A stretch of 64,000 bases of DNA from Agelas oroides (taxonomy: Eukaryota; Porifera; Demospongiae; Agelasida; Agelasidae). Below are positions 20,399-31,232 of this stretch, one piece after another. Positions within the stretch are counted from its first letter, which is position 1, and each line of letters opens with the position of its first letter. The notes below the pieces were generated by a model that was given only the letters and a program-made list of their open reading frames with translations, was not told the origin of the DNA and did no database searches. The position numbers and the translations under genes are program-made. Where the stretch lies: NCBI GenBank assembly GCA_949130485.1, contig OX422193.1:703501-767500 (forward strand). Reading direction: 5' to 3'.

Positions 20399-20627
20399 GT
20401 GAGCTATGACAGTGTGTGTACCGTAAACTCGGGATTGTGTATTTTTGCAGTGCTGATCACGTAGGGTACCTATCTCAGGCATAGTAAGGCCAGACTCAAT
20501 AATTTTGAGTGACATGTGAGCTGTGACTGTATGAATCATGCATGCAGTACTGATGTATTGTGTGTTTATATATGATCTATTGTTGAGAGCTAGTGGTGAT
20601 TAGTTGTCTTATTGTTCACACACACAG

Positions 20628-20676
20628 AGTGAAGGATATCCTGGACCACTTTTCTTCACTGAGTGTCAAGTTATAG
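20628..20676 (+). CDS. Helical-protein last exon d (copy A)
   Basis: Acceptor CACACAG, then (A)GTG AAG GAT ATC CTG GAC CAC and on to SLSVKL and a TAG stop. Copy D ends SLSV and stop. Intact in itself, but part of a broken gene copy. Confidence 0.5.
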
Positions 20677-20894
20677 TAACCTCTTCATTGTATCTCACAT
20701 CATTCTTCTTGTTAACTATGATGTAATCAGATTGAGACAAGTCCCCATTGTATTTAGCAAAGCTCTCCTGAACTGCCTTAAAATTTGGCTTGTCTGTGGC
20801 TTCCTGCAGCTGTTGAAGCAGCAATGTGACACTTGTAATTTCTCTACATTATTAAGTTATTTTGAAAGCTGATAGTATATAACTATATTATTGA

Positions 20895-21195
20895 AATTAC
20901 AATCACTAATACAGAACAAATTGCTCACTAGGCAGGGGACCAAGTCCAATATCACATAACACCTCAGTGTCTTCCAGGCCACTCCCCCTCCCATTAGCCC
21001 ACTCCCGGAGAATCTCTGTATTGATCTGCACAGCATCTTCCCTATGCTTGTGTTCTATGATTACTGAGAACCATTGCCTGCCGTGTGTAGTCCAATAAGT
21101 GTTTAGACTTGCATTCTACGTTGCTGACTCTAGGTCCATCAGAAGGAAGATGTGTTAAACTGGCTGCCAAAGTCATGCAACTAATGTGTGCAAGT
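20895..21195 (-). pseudogene. Decayed death-domain exon of Roc-COR gene 1
   Basis: On the minus strand the pieces THLPSDGPRVSNVECK, then HKHREDAVQINTEILREWAN, then DIGLGPLPSE match the gene 2 death domain in order (IHLLDDPNGTRVHNMECRHR, HREDAERINTEILREWATGR, DIELGALANE). They are in different frames and split by a ~60 bp insertion. The segment equivalent to KNPVTWETLIEV is largely lost. The exon's first 15 bases survive separately at about 22266-22280, behind an old acceptor. I conclude that the exon is ruined. Confidence 0.65.
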
Positions 21196-21768
21196 AGGTA
21201 CAGTACTAGGTTAAGGGTCAGATATATTTGAGCAACACTGCACATATCTCTACTTCAGAAAGTGTTTCCATAGTCTTTTGCCCAGCCTGCATGTGCCTCC
21301 TGGTGAGAAACAGTCTGGTGAACAGTCAAATTTTTGGGGCCTATCGCCAAATAGTGGTAAGAACCAATGAGATTGCGAGATTGTTAATGATTATGTAGAG
21401 CTTCCCTTACAACAGTAAAATTTATGTCTACTCGAGTATCGATCCGTATCTTTTTTTGAGCAGGTTCGGCACAATATCACTAGGTTACACTGTCGCAAAA
21501 GCGTGTGCTAGCTTGGGGGAATGTGTATTGAACTTGTCCCTGGGACACTTTAATTTGGGTGCAATGTACATCATAGCTATTCAATTTGGTGTCTGATAAT
21601 TGATACATTAGTAAAACATCTATTAAGCTCTATATACAACAATTAGGAGGTGTAGTACTCTATACTAGACATTATAATGTGTACACACTATAAGGGTACT
21701 ACAGCAAACATGCAGTGACTAACAGTTGTATGACAAAATGTAAAATAATCAGTCTGAGATAGCCATAC

Positions 21769-21924
21769 CTGAAGAATTTAGGTCTGGCTGCACCTGTCTA
21801 GTGGTTATCACTGAAACTACAATTGCAACAATACTTACTACTAATCCGAGAATACCAATGATGAACATAATGAACCACTTTGTATTTTTATGCTCTCTCT
21901 TTCTCTGTTGACGGTTTGTCTCTC
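21769..21924 (-). CDS. Roc-COR gene 1: second transmembrane exon
   Basis: A 156 nt exon, with acceptor TTTTCTTTCTCTAG and donor TTCAG|GTATGG, is phase 1-1. It encodes a strongly basic lead (RQQRKREHKNTK), then WFIMFIIGILGLVVSIVAIVV as a membrane helix, then VITTRQVQPDLNSS. By the positive-inside rule the lead is cytosolic and the tail lies outside. It sits between the linker exon (22501-22539) and the ruined death-domain exon, inside the interval that splits that exon. If the donor is not used, reading on gives only a few residues before a stop, so the TM helix could be the C-terminal anchor. Gene 2 has no counterpart that I can see. Confidence 0.6.
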
Positions 21925-22500
21925 CTAGAGAAAGAAAATAAGCTCATTAGGCCACTAATAATAATAATAATATGCTTGTCTCCCATCTACAAAAAGCCTG
22001 CAGAATGGGTGCATGCATGTGATTATAATTATTACCATTGCTCAGTTTATTATCAATATGTGACTTCCTTCCATGCTATCATCTACTATAAATTTATTTA
22101 GCATAATAACAACACATTGAAAACATCGTTCGTTAGCTTTGGGCTGCAGCATGTTTATAACCTGTTCAATGCAGGCATGTTCGTATCAAAAAGTCTGCAT
22201 ATTTTCTCATAGTTTTGCTAGCGAAATGCACAGGCACAGCAACATAATTAGATTCATAAGTTCACAGTTGGGCAGTCTGCAGCATAACAACACAAGAGCC
22301 TTGTAACTTGGCATAAGCTACACATTACACCACTACACATCTGTATGCACCTTCTACAATAATATACTTACTGTCCAATGCATGTGTAAGGATGACATGA
22401 AAGGCGAGACAAAATCCACAAACAAAACCATTTAGCATTGGATATGGTATTAGCTGCAGTAGTCAGTTGAGAATGCATGAAAACATTATTATGCACATAC

Positions 22501-22539
22501 CTTCATCCACTTCAGGAGGTACTGTGGGTGCTTGCATTT
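22501..22539 (-). CDS. Roc-COR gene 1: linker exon
   Basis: A 39 nt exon (acceptor GTTTAG, donor GAAG|GTATGT, phase 1-1) reads MQAPTVPPEVDE. It is homologous to the gene 2 linker at 54493-54555 (VQAPTAEV...VPPAVDE), which has eight more residues. It is a flexible connector from the NTPase to the C-terminal module. Confidence 0.65.
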
Positions 22540-22579
22540 CTAAACCAATTGCATATGAGTTTTCATTTTTGTAAGAATG

Positions 22580-22614
<35 letters not shown>
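22580..22614. repeat. (TG)n microsatellite
   Basis: About 17 TG units lie in the intron between the NTPase and linker exons of gene 1. Gene 2 has only a short GTGTGCATGTG at the same place. Confidence 0.95.
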
Positions 22615-22615
<1 letters not shown>

Positions 22616-22852
22616 ATGTGATCAGCATACAGTATAAATGTGGAATTTAATGAAACTATGAATTTAATGAAACTATGATTATACTTTAAGTATAGTGAAT
22701 GCACATTCATTAGCAGATTTCTCACTGAACGTCATTCATGCATAAATTGACATACAGCAGACGGCTTTGGTGGTATGTAGTGCAGCAACTCAAATTGCAT
22801 TCATAATTTGACTGTATATACTTGATCAAAACACTATAAAGTTGCATGTTAC

Positions 22853-24949
22853 CTTTCTTGGGAAGCCACACTTTGTGTTCTTCTTTCAGAGGACCAGATA
22901 TGTCTGGGTGGAGTTCACACTTCCAATAGTCAACTGCATCAGCTGGGAGTGCAAGGTGTGGTCGGGTGTTCCCATGTTTGCAGAGGAAGGCTTGTTTGGG
23001 AACTAGTTTGGAATACTTGAGGGTTTCTGCTGCTTTTTGAATGCCTTCAACAAGAGTGTGCCAAATTGACGGACATAAGCGAACACATACATCATGTTGT
23101 GCTTTAACATGGACTTCAAAGTGAGAGAATGCGTCAATCAGTGTGAGTGATCCAGGAGCACCTTCTGGGAGCTGGAATTTGATGCAGTTTCTTGTCAAAC
23201 ACAGTGGTTCAGAGGAATCATTTGGGCAGGGATACAAACTCCAGGGAGAAGAATTCTGTGATGATCGAAGGAATGCTACCAAGGAACAAAAAACACCATG
23301 TGGTACCAACCCACATGAAAAATGAATGGCAAGTGGAGCCACACCAGCTGCTGTTACTCGGTATTGATCAACCTCTTCTGGTTCCATTGTCCGTAAAAGG
23401 CAAGGCATAAAATATTCATCATCACTGATGAGATGTGCTGTAATCAGGCGATCATTCATGAGCGTCAAAAAGTCAGCAGGTGTGAAGAAGTTGGTATACT
23501 GTTCTGGAAACTGTTTAAGAAGCTTCAGGGTAATGCAACCCTCATTTCTGAACTTTTGTAATTCTCCTTGTGTGGCTGTGTGTGGATCTGGATCACACCT
23601 GAGCTTGTAGTGGAACTTGACAAGCTCTGAAATCTTGTCCAGCAGAAATTGTGGATCAGCAAACACGACGTCTGGTAGCAAGTGTGGGTAGTAGTGGATG
23701 ACACCAAAGTTAGCCAAGTGGTCTAAGGCTGCATTGAGATCTTTCTTAGAAAGATGGAGCGTTCTAGCTAATTGTAAACACTCCTTCCATTGTAAAAGTT
23801 TTTTTCCCAACATATGTATGTGCTTCTCAAATTCAAACCAACTAATTGGAGTCTTTCGAGGTTCCAAGCTGGATGCTACTTTCAAAATCGCTTTTGTTAG
23901 CTCTTCAGCAACTTTATGGTCTTCAGGGTCTGGAGTCTTGGCATTGACGGGAAATATTAATTCTTTCATTTGTTGTCCATAAAAAATCAAACTTTGGTCA
24001 AACACTGGTGAAAGCTTGCTGTGGAGCTTCTGGTTTTTCTCTTCCCTGCTTTCTGGGCACTGGTCTTCAAGATCTCGATGAGTTCCTATCATGGCTAGTT
24101 TGGATCCCTGGCTCTGGTTTGTACTGCCCTGTTGAATGGTACACTGAGTCTGGATCGTTTGCACACAACGCATGAGCATCTGTTCATTTGTGAAGGGGCA
24201 TAACACGGGCTCACCCACGGGCTTTCCATCTTCATAATATTCAATTTTGGGACGATTACTTAGCTCCTCAGACAGATTAGCAACAAACAAGCATACCGAA
24301 GTGTGCCTGAGAAAGGCTGGCAGAGCTTCAAGAAATTCGATCTGACCTCCACTATCAATGAGGTATATCCAGTCACCATTGAGAAGTTGCTGTGGTCCAG
24401 ATGTGTTTGCAATTTGGAGAGCTGTTTTATCTAGTGATGACTTTGTGGTGTCTAACAGTTGTTTAGAGTCAGAATTAACAGGAGTTGAACAACAGCAGCA
24501 AAAGGTTTTGTTATGAGAAGTAGCAACTGGCAGTTTTTCTAGGTCAACTTCCTGTCGTCTACGGCTGGGATCCAGAGGTGGTCGACTAATTCCTTTACTG
24601 GTCCTTTGACTGTCCATTCCAAAGCACCCACAGCATAAAGGTTTATTTTTCAGAGAAACACCGGTCGCCACTGTGGCAGCAAGTATTTTATCTAAGTGGT
24701 CAATGGTGACTTCCTGCAGTTGTCCACTGTTTGCACTTACTAGGACAGCTCGGACTGGCTTAACTGCCATGGGGGTACTGTTCCTAGACTCAGGAGGCTC
24801 CTTTCTGAGTAACAGGTATTGTGTATGCGTCTTGCCTGCTCCAGCCACACCAACAAGCAGGCACACCACTGTTCGACATTCTACAAAGCCATGTTTTAAG
24901 GCTTCTTCCAGCAGCAACTTTGACTTTCTTAGTCTAGCATCTTGAGTTT
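22853..24949 (-). CDS. Roc-COR gene 1: P-loop NTPase/COR exon
   Basis: A single 2097 nt exon (acceptor TTTTTACACAG, donor AAAG|GTAACA, phase 1-1) gives 698 full codons. Motifs by exon residue: Walker A GVAGAGKT at 33-40; ESRNSTP after it; DSGGQ (G3-type) at 198-202 in the context DWIYLIDSGGQIEFLEALP; GTHRD (G4-like) at 288-292; FPVNAK (G5-like) further on. Then YYPHLLPDVVF and a region like COR follow, and a C-terminal module with LCPSIW and PKQAFLCKH. A Cys-rich insert lies between Walker A and DSGGQ (CCGC at about 105, CCCC at 150-153). This is the plan of Roc-COR (Roco-like) signalling NTPases found in sponges, cnidarians and molluscs, often joined to death domains. The role is probably cytosolic immune or death signalling; this is inferred. 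No stop or shift seen. Confidence 0.85.
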
Positions 24950-25253
24950 CTGTGTAAAAACACATTATCAGTTTCTCAACATTATGTGCTGAGCCAGTAT
25001 GTATAGGAGTCACTCAAGCTCCAGTATTACATAAGTATAATATTATATTTCTAACATTGTTGTGTAGTACAAAGCAAGGTCCAGCAGACAACTTAAACCA
25101 GGTTACTCATTGGTAACTACGTACATCCTCAAATTGTACTTCAAGTTTTGCAAATTCATTATAACTTTGACTACTTGAATTGCTCTAGCAGAGTGAACAC
25201 TACTAGTTTCCCTTAGTTGCATATGTGTATGTCTACTAGTGTCTACAACAGTG
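24950..25253. other. Intron of Roc-COR gene 1
   Basis: Non-coding between the NTPase exon and the TM exon. It holds the NTPase-exon acceptor at its edge and, further right, the hAT-like MITE 25254-25779. Confidence 0.5.
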
Positions 25254-25779
25254 CAGTGGCGGATCTAGGATTTTCAAAAGGGGGGTTCCAGTGTGCACTT
25301 GACTGATCGCTATACTTGGCGGAGTGTAATAAAGCATGCGAAGTGCGCCCACTAGGGGGGTGTGGGGCATGCCCCCCAAGAAAATTTTCGATTTCAGACC
25401 TTCAGATCATTTCTGGTGTCGTTTTGAGGTGAAATAGCAAGAGTTGGACGACCTGCCAAATCTAGTCTTTGTGTTTGAATTCTGCGAACGTTTAAGCTCG
25501 CAGAATTTAAAAGGCGTGGCTCCGCATCGCTCTGCAGAGGCTACAAAGGCTTTGTCCGAGCTGAATATCTCGAAGCAACTCTAGGCCTAGTCAAACGTCT
25601 GGAGATCAGTAAAAGGAACTGATACATAAGTGTGTAACTGTGCCTGGTTGTTGTTGCTGCATGCCACTGCTGCATAATCATTTGATGGACTCGTGCAGTT
25701 ATGTACGCAAAAATACACTACTAGCCGCCAAAGGGGGGTGCATTTGCACCCCCCCTTACCCCCCCTAAATCCGCCACTG
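25254..25779. mobile_element. hAT-like MITE, 526 bp
   Basis: Ends CAGTGGCGGATCTAGG and CCTAAATCCGCCACTG are inverse. This terminal sequence type is common in non-autonomous hAT elements. Subterminal runs GGGGGG/CCCCCC are present. The 8-bp duplication could not be read cleanly because the flanks also carry CAGTG. It lies in the gene 1 intron. Confidence 0.7.
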
Positions 25780-27437
25780 CAGTGGCACCACTTTCACACA
25801 TTCCTGCACTAGTGCCATTGAAGTTGAACTTTGAACCGTCTTTCTTCCGCACTTCGAGTTCCTGAATTTAAGCAGGTTAGCTAGCCAGTGCAGAAATTGC
25901 TTTGGCTGTAGGTAGTTGACCGATGCAGCCTCTGCAATATTCTTCTGTCTGTGTTGGCACCACAGCCTAACGTAGTAGTGTGTAGCTGGTTTTTTGGGTA
26001 CTGCAGACACTTGGCAGCGCGTCAGCTGTGTCTTCGTTGCAGCGCAAGGCCTGGCGGTGTCTTGGATAAAAGTGAGCTCGTTAGTGGGAGTTCTATCGTG
26101 GGCGTGGTGTGCCATCGAGTGCGTTCGGCGGGAGACCGTAAATGTCGCCGTTCGACTTCGTCATTGCACCGTTTGAGAGCTGAAACACTACAGTTTCGCA
26201 AAAATCCATCGCTTTCATCGTTTTCAGTGACTTTGCTGCGTCGTATTTATAGCTGTTGCTATACTCTAAATAGGTTAGACGCCTCGACCAATGGGAACTA
26301 CGCGATTTATAGAAACCCTCGGGCCCTTAGTAGCGCCCTCGCTACGCTCGGGACGCTACAGCCTCGGGCCCTCGGGTTTCTAAATCGCGTAGTTCCCTTG
26401 GTCTCGGCGTCTAACTACTATGTAGCTACACTAAAAATAGCCTACTCACAGCTTTAGTGAACTGTGAAGCTAGGATGGTCAGTTGTCAGTATGATAGCCT
26501 CAAAAAGCTATAAAGTGCCCTACCGCTTGTAAGTGGTCCACTAGCTTCGCTGCCATTGAGAATCACCGCTGTTCAAACGATTTTGGTTGCAGCTATGTAC
26601 CCCTTTGTTCATAGGGGACCAGCGCGGAACGCCACGTATAAGCGGTTAACGCCGCTGCGATGAAAGGACGCGCGTAAATACGTGCGTAAAAAATAAATCG
26701 CTATTTCAGGCGCTCGAGAGTTCACCAGTTGTCCTTCTAGTAATTCACCGCCAATAATGAAGCAGCAACTGATCAGGCTGGAATCAAACCATCTTTCTGA
26801 AAACGCATGGAAGTTTACACATGGTATATAGCTATTGGTATATAGTCTACAGACATCTTGCTGTCGTATCAGCTTGATGCTTTTCTGACATTTTCTGTAT
26901 TCTCTGCATTTCACCATCCGTCACCCCACCTGCTGTTCTTCCAACCATAGTACGTACTTTCTTGCGTGGAAATTCAATGTCAGCTGTAGCTGGTTTAGCA
27001 AATGCATTTATGGACAGCAAAAAATTGGATGCAACACTCTGCGAGCCATGTAGCTACTACGGCTCTGCTTCTGTCTCAAAATGGCCTCAGAAGCAATCTC
27101 AGAGCATCTAATTTCTAAAAATTTCCTGGGGGGAGCATGACCCCAGATCCCCCTAGTATCCATGTAACCCCCTTTCTGAAAATCCTGGCTACGGGCCTGC
27201 ATATTATGGGAGCTTGCCATTGTCAACTATTATGACCATGTTGTTGCAACATTTACCTTCAAATTTACCAGCTGTAACAAACAATGACTAGCTTGTGCAT
27301 GGATCCAACATGCACACATTACAAAGTAGTAACCTCTACATGCAGTTATACATGTACAAGACATGTACACCAACCTCTTCTTGTTGTTACTTCCACACTG
27401 GTCCATATCATGTGTTTTGCCTGTATCTCTTTCACAC
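25780..27437. other. Intron of gene 1 with repeats
   Basis: Holds the foldback element 26275-26414 and a piece (about 27004-27205) with AAATTTCCTGGGGGGAGCATG and AAAATCCTGGCTACGGGCCT, a common degraded DNA-transposon end. No exon recognised. Confidence 0.45.
26275..26414. mobile_element. Foldback element, about 140 bp
   Basis: TTAGACGCCTCGACCAATGG... pairs with the inverse of ...TTGGTCTCGGCGTCTAA; the arms are about 60 bp and GC-rich (GGGAACTACGCGATTTA). No target duplication noted. Confidence 0.7.
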
Positions 27438-27572
27438 GGCCCCTTTTCCATTTCAATATCATCATCACCGCAACAACAAAAAGAAGAGCACCAACACCAC
27501 CAACACTAACACCAACACTAAGACCAACAACAGCACCAACATCAGTGCCAGGCAAAGCAGTGGAATTAGAAC
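27438..27572 (-). CDS. Roc-COR gene 1: first transmembrane exon
   Basis: The acceptor GACACTACAG is followed by (G)SNSTALPGTDVGAVVGL, a V/G/L-rich helix (GVGALLFVVAVMMIL) and the basic stop-transfer KWKRGR. This is outer-to-inner topology with the NTPase in the cytosol. The homologous gene 2 exon is 59697-59852 (GSNSTVTPGL...). The 3' border given (C|GTGTGA) keeps phase 1, but its consensus is weak; other phase-1 donors lie further on. The tract GTTGGTGTTAGTGTTGGTGG is a near-repeat coding VG/SV. Confidence 0.6.
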
Positions 27573-27669
27573 CTGTAGTGTCAGAAGAGAGATAGAACAC
27601 TGTTAATCTTTAGTGTGGCGTTATATGACACTGATTGACTTGCACAATCGTGACAACCCGTGTCCTCAC

Positions 27670-27709
27670 CGTTCACAGTAGTGTTCGCGTCAAACATATC
27701 GGACGACAT
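27670..27709 (-). CDS. Roc-COR gene 1: candidate start exon
   Basis: ATG TCG TCC GAT ATG TTT GAC GCG and on to donor AACG|GTGAGG, phase 1, encodes MSSDMFDANTTVN. It joins in frame to the TM exon 98 bp away (…TVN-GSNST…). NTT and NST are N-glycosylation sequons, as expected of a short outer segment. There is no signal peptide; the TM helix would serve as anchor (type III). Start not proven. Confidence 0.45.
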
Positions 27710-27908
27710 CGCGAGTGGACTATTGCACACCGGGGATGATGGAAACTAGCGAGAGGCGGATGATGGTCGACTGCCTCTACCCACTGGTCTCTACCCACAT
27801 ATATACGCCCACTCTCAGAATGGGTGTGTCCGACACTATTATGCGACACACGTGCACATCTCAACTTGACAACGCAATGCCACATCTCCCTAGAGGTACA
27901 GGGTCATG

Positions 27909-27965
27909 TAGTCTCGTGCCCAGACTATTTTTCCGCATACGAAAAATAGTCTGGGTACGAGACTA
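27909..27965. mobile_element. 57 bp TAGCCTCG-type element
   Basis: TAGTCTCGTGCCCAGACTAT and its inverse ATAGTCTGGGTACGAGACTA with almost no loop, flanked by perfect AGGGTCATG copies (27900-27908, 27966-27974), a 9-bp target duplication. Confidence 0.85.
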
Positions 27966-28035
27966 AGGGTCATGCATGAACACAAATTGACACACTGACG
28001 GCCATGGACTCAGGGTCTCCTTCTCCACTAATAAT

Positions 28036-28195
28036 CTACTCTCTCTCCTCCACCACGAGGGTGGTGTCAGAGACTAGTCCACAGTCCTGCAGAGTCTTGT
28101 GTGTGTCTAGCAGCAGCTGCTTTGGTAGTCAAGTGGCAAATTATGCAGTAGTCCTCAGGAGAGTAGCAGAGAGACTCCATCCAGGAGTAGAGAAC
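28036..28195 (-). pseudogene. UBX last exon (copy B), frameshifted
   Basis: Begins VLYSWMESLCYSPEDYC as in copies A and C. An extra 4 bp (…TGCATAATTTGCC… against …TGTATTGCC…) then shifts the frame, so the LPK loop and the last strand are lost. The exon measures 160 nt instead of 156. Confidence 0.7.
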
Positions 28196-28409
28196 CTGGG
28201 GGGAAGGGGAAAGAGGAGAGGAAGAGAGGCTAAGTCTGGATACTATCCATGATGCGCACTCAACCAGGGAAGAAAGGAAGGAAAGGTAAAGGGTATAGAG
28301 GGAACGAGGAGATTTCAGTTCCATGAGAAGTGTGGACGTGCATAATTATGAATGCATCCTGGATGCAGTCATGTTGCAGAAGGTATATGGTAGCAAACAA
28401 AAGCATACC

Positions 28410-28713
28410 GACTCCCATAGAGGCCCATAGTGAAAGGTCAACTCGATTTACACAAATAGCTTTCGTTTACGAAACTCACTCAGTGGATACTGCCAGGTGA
28501 GCTCTAGATCGACCTCTATGGCATTTTATGATACACAGAATTTTCCGTGCGGATTCCCAAGGCAACACTCAAATGCTTCGCGCGTAAGGAAGAGCTATAG
28601 TGGTCGATCTAGAGCTCATCTAGTAGTATCCACTGAGTGAGTATCGTCCCAAACAAACGAAAGCTGTTTGTGTAAATTGAGTTGACCTTTCACTATGGGC
28701 CTCTATGGGAGTC
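28410..28713. mobile_element. Foldback MITE, 304 bp
   Basis: GACTCCCATAGAGGCCCATA and about 110 bp following pair with the inverse at the right end, including GCTCTAGATCGACC. It is not present at the corresponding place in copy C (UBX intron of C, 35420-35940). It lies within the UBX copy B intron. Confidence 0.8.
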
Positions 28714-28872
28714 AGTCATTCGTGTAGCACTAATTACTATCTCACGTGTATCACTAATTACTAGCTTCCAACCTCCTCTGGCCCTAATCCTGGGCCATAT
28801 AAAAAATTCAATGAATACACTTTCATTTTTGTGTGTGGTGGCTAAAGAGTCTACAAGTGGACTCAGTGTTAC

Positions 28873-29253
28873 CTGGACTCTGTCTGTGATATAAAACTGT
28901 TTCCTAACAGTTCTGTCTCTCAACCTCAGACCCAGGGTGACCACTCTTCCTCCCTCCTCTGAACGCTCTGTCACATGGCTGTCACCTGACTTGTCCTTTT
29001 CAGTCACATGATCTCCATGTGAAGCCACACCACTACTATCAGCAGTCACATGGTGCCTATTGTCCAATTGTCTTTGAGAATCAGCTGCAGGGTCATGTAG
29101 CTGTCTTTGTCCCAGACGGCTAGACGTTGGTCCCTCTCCCCTCAGTGTCTGTCCCTCCCCCCTGAACCCTCGGATGGACCTCATCTGCTCCTCCATTCTC
29201 CTCAGCCTCTCCTCCCTCCTCGGACCTGCTATACGAGTATCATAGTCCTCAGC
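28873..29253 (-). CDS. UBX penultimate exon (copy B)
   Basis: A 381 nt open exon with the same acceptor and donor as copies A and C. It encodes AEDYDTRIAGPRREERLRR, the polar linker, and GGRVVTLGLRLRDRTVRKQF. Changes from C include DRVQ for DTVQ at the end. The exon is open, but the following exon is frameshifted, so copy B is probably a non-functional gene. Confidence 0.6.
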
Positions 29254-30089
29254 CTGAACAGGGAGGAATGGAGGAAAATATTCAGTTGCACACCTTGGCC
29301 AATCACCCTCTATGTCAGGTAATGGCATTCTTTCTGCTGTTGGTGGTTTCCCCTAGCAACCATTGCCACCCACTATATCACCTCCAGCCATTGTAACTTT
29401 ATTATTTTATGTTGCTAAGCAACAGACAATAGAAGTTGTGTTGCATTGGGGTGGTCCTAACTGTGCAAGACAATATTCACATATTGTGCATATTCATTTT
29501 GTTATTGCATGTTTGTGACAAGGGGCGGAGTCGGCTATATTCATGAAACAAGTATTCATGCAGTCAAAGAATGCTATTACATGCACAACATGCGAATTGT
29601 CTTGCACAGTTACGACCGCCCAAGAGAAAGCAACAAAACTTCTATTGTTTGTTGCTTAGCAACATAAACTAATAAAGTTACAATGGCTGGAGGTGATAAT
29701 GGTAGCAATGGTTGCTAGGGGAAACCATCAACTGCAGAACAGGGTGGAACATCATTACATTTTCTTATGTTCATAGAACCATCCCTGTCTCTGCAAAGTC
29801 TACATATACACTGCCAAGTCTTACAATGCTACAACTGTAGTAACCACCTGTAGTAGGTAGTTTGTGTGGCAAACTGTATGCAAACTATGGATATATCAGT
29901 GAGATATTGACATTCAACCTGCATGACTCACCTTCGGACAGAAATGTGATTTTTGTCATGCATTCTTAGTTGAAGTAGGTTTACATCAGCCTCAGTTGTT
30001 TGTCGCTAGGCTTTGGGCCAACCACATTTTAGGGTATTCATGAATACTTGTCCCAGGTTCCAGCTTGTCTAGCATAGCTAAGGCCATAC
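29254..30089. other. Duplicated non-coding sequence, block B
   Basis: 29254-29760 matches copies A, C and D. 29761-30089 is found only here, filling the place where block C has the 4 kb block P. No gene seen. Confidence 0.5.
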
Positions 30090-30232
30090 AAAATTTTAAA
30101 AATTAATATTAGCAAGAGTATAATGCAATCTTAGAGGAGTCAGATTCAGTACAAAGCTACATGCTGTTCCAGTTGTGCAAAACCCTAATACAACACCGCA
30201 TCTGAACCGACACTAGTTTTGCCATTCTAACT

Positions 30233-30644
30233 TAACCTCATTCCCAGGCTCCCCCACTCTGGAATGTGAAGGTCAATCGTGAAAGTGGGGAGAGTCTGAA
30301 TCTTTTTCTCACGTGAGCAACATCAAGGGTAGATAGAGCAGGTGGTGGAGAGGGTTTAATTGCATGTGGGCATACCCAGGGCTCAGAACAGCAAATACAA
30401 CAAAGGTACAGGGCATCTATCTAGCTAGCGGGATAGTCTCGAGTGGCCACACCTGGAATGGGGTGTAGCCATGCAAGACTACTTGGGGGGGGGGGCAACT
30501 GCCATACAGTCCATAGCTAGTTGGTTGAACAATGTTACCTTTTATGGTCTGGCCTTTTGCCAATTATGTCATGCTCATAAGAAAATACATCAGGCTCTTC
30601 CTGCCTTCACGATTGTGGTGTGGAGGAGCCTGGGAACGAGACTA
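30233..30644. mobile_element. TAGCCTCG-family element, 412 bp
   Basis: Ends TAACCTCATTCCCAGGCTCC and GGAGCCTGGGAACGAGACTA; flanks ATTCTAACT (30224-30232) and ATTATAACT (30645-30653), 9 bp with one mismatch. Inside is a smaller inverted pair (AGTCTCGAGTGGCCACACC...GGTGTAGCCATGCAAGACTA) and an 11-G run. Confidence 0.8.
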
Positions 30645-30888
30645 ATTATAACTAGCACCTGTAAGTGAGCAAAGAGAGTGTGTTTTTTGCATATGTACTG
30701 CCTGAATACAAAGGGCACGGGCAGGAACCAGAAACTGGTAACATAACAATACTGCACTTCATACTGTGAATAATTGCCAAGCAGGAAGCAAGGCAAATAA
30801 TCGTGCAGTGTGGGGTTCAAATCTCGGTTTTGTCTGTAACGCTCAGGAATTTACAGCAGCGCATGTAGGAATTATTGATTATTGAGGA

Positions 30889-31040
30889 TACGAGTGGCAG
30901 CGACACCATCAAGCAGAGGATGATTCCCGGAGGCAGCAATGACAAGAGGCTGACTGATGTAGGCACAACCTCATTCGTGCCTACATCGATTACCCTCTCG
31001 TCGTTGCTGCCTCCAATGGTGTAGCTGCACTCGTATCCTG
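30889..31040. repeat. Foldback repeat
   Basis: GGATACGAGTGGCAGCGACA ... TGCACTCGTATCC, with GGAGGCAGCAATGACAAGAG pairing to its inverse. A partial third unit follows at 31072-31125. Copy C counterpart at 41655-41815. Confidence 0.6.
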
Positions 31041-31232
31041 GTTAAAAAAAATAAAAAATACAGTGACACCGTTGAGCAGAGGATGATTCCTGGAGGCAGC
31101 AACGACGAGAGGTTGTCCGACGTAGACACATGTAGCTGTTACATAATTGTGCAAAGTAACTCAGTATCGCACTTTCTGTGAGGCTCTCCTGCATGCACAC
31201 CTCATGATCATGATCCTCTACTATTACTAGAA

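Noticed and set aside
25951-26457. 168-codon plus-strand open frame
   Set aside because: It runs through a foldback element and intron sequence of gene 1, with Arg/Ser/Cys-rich composition and no domain.
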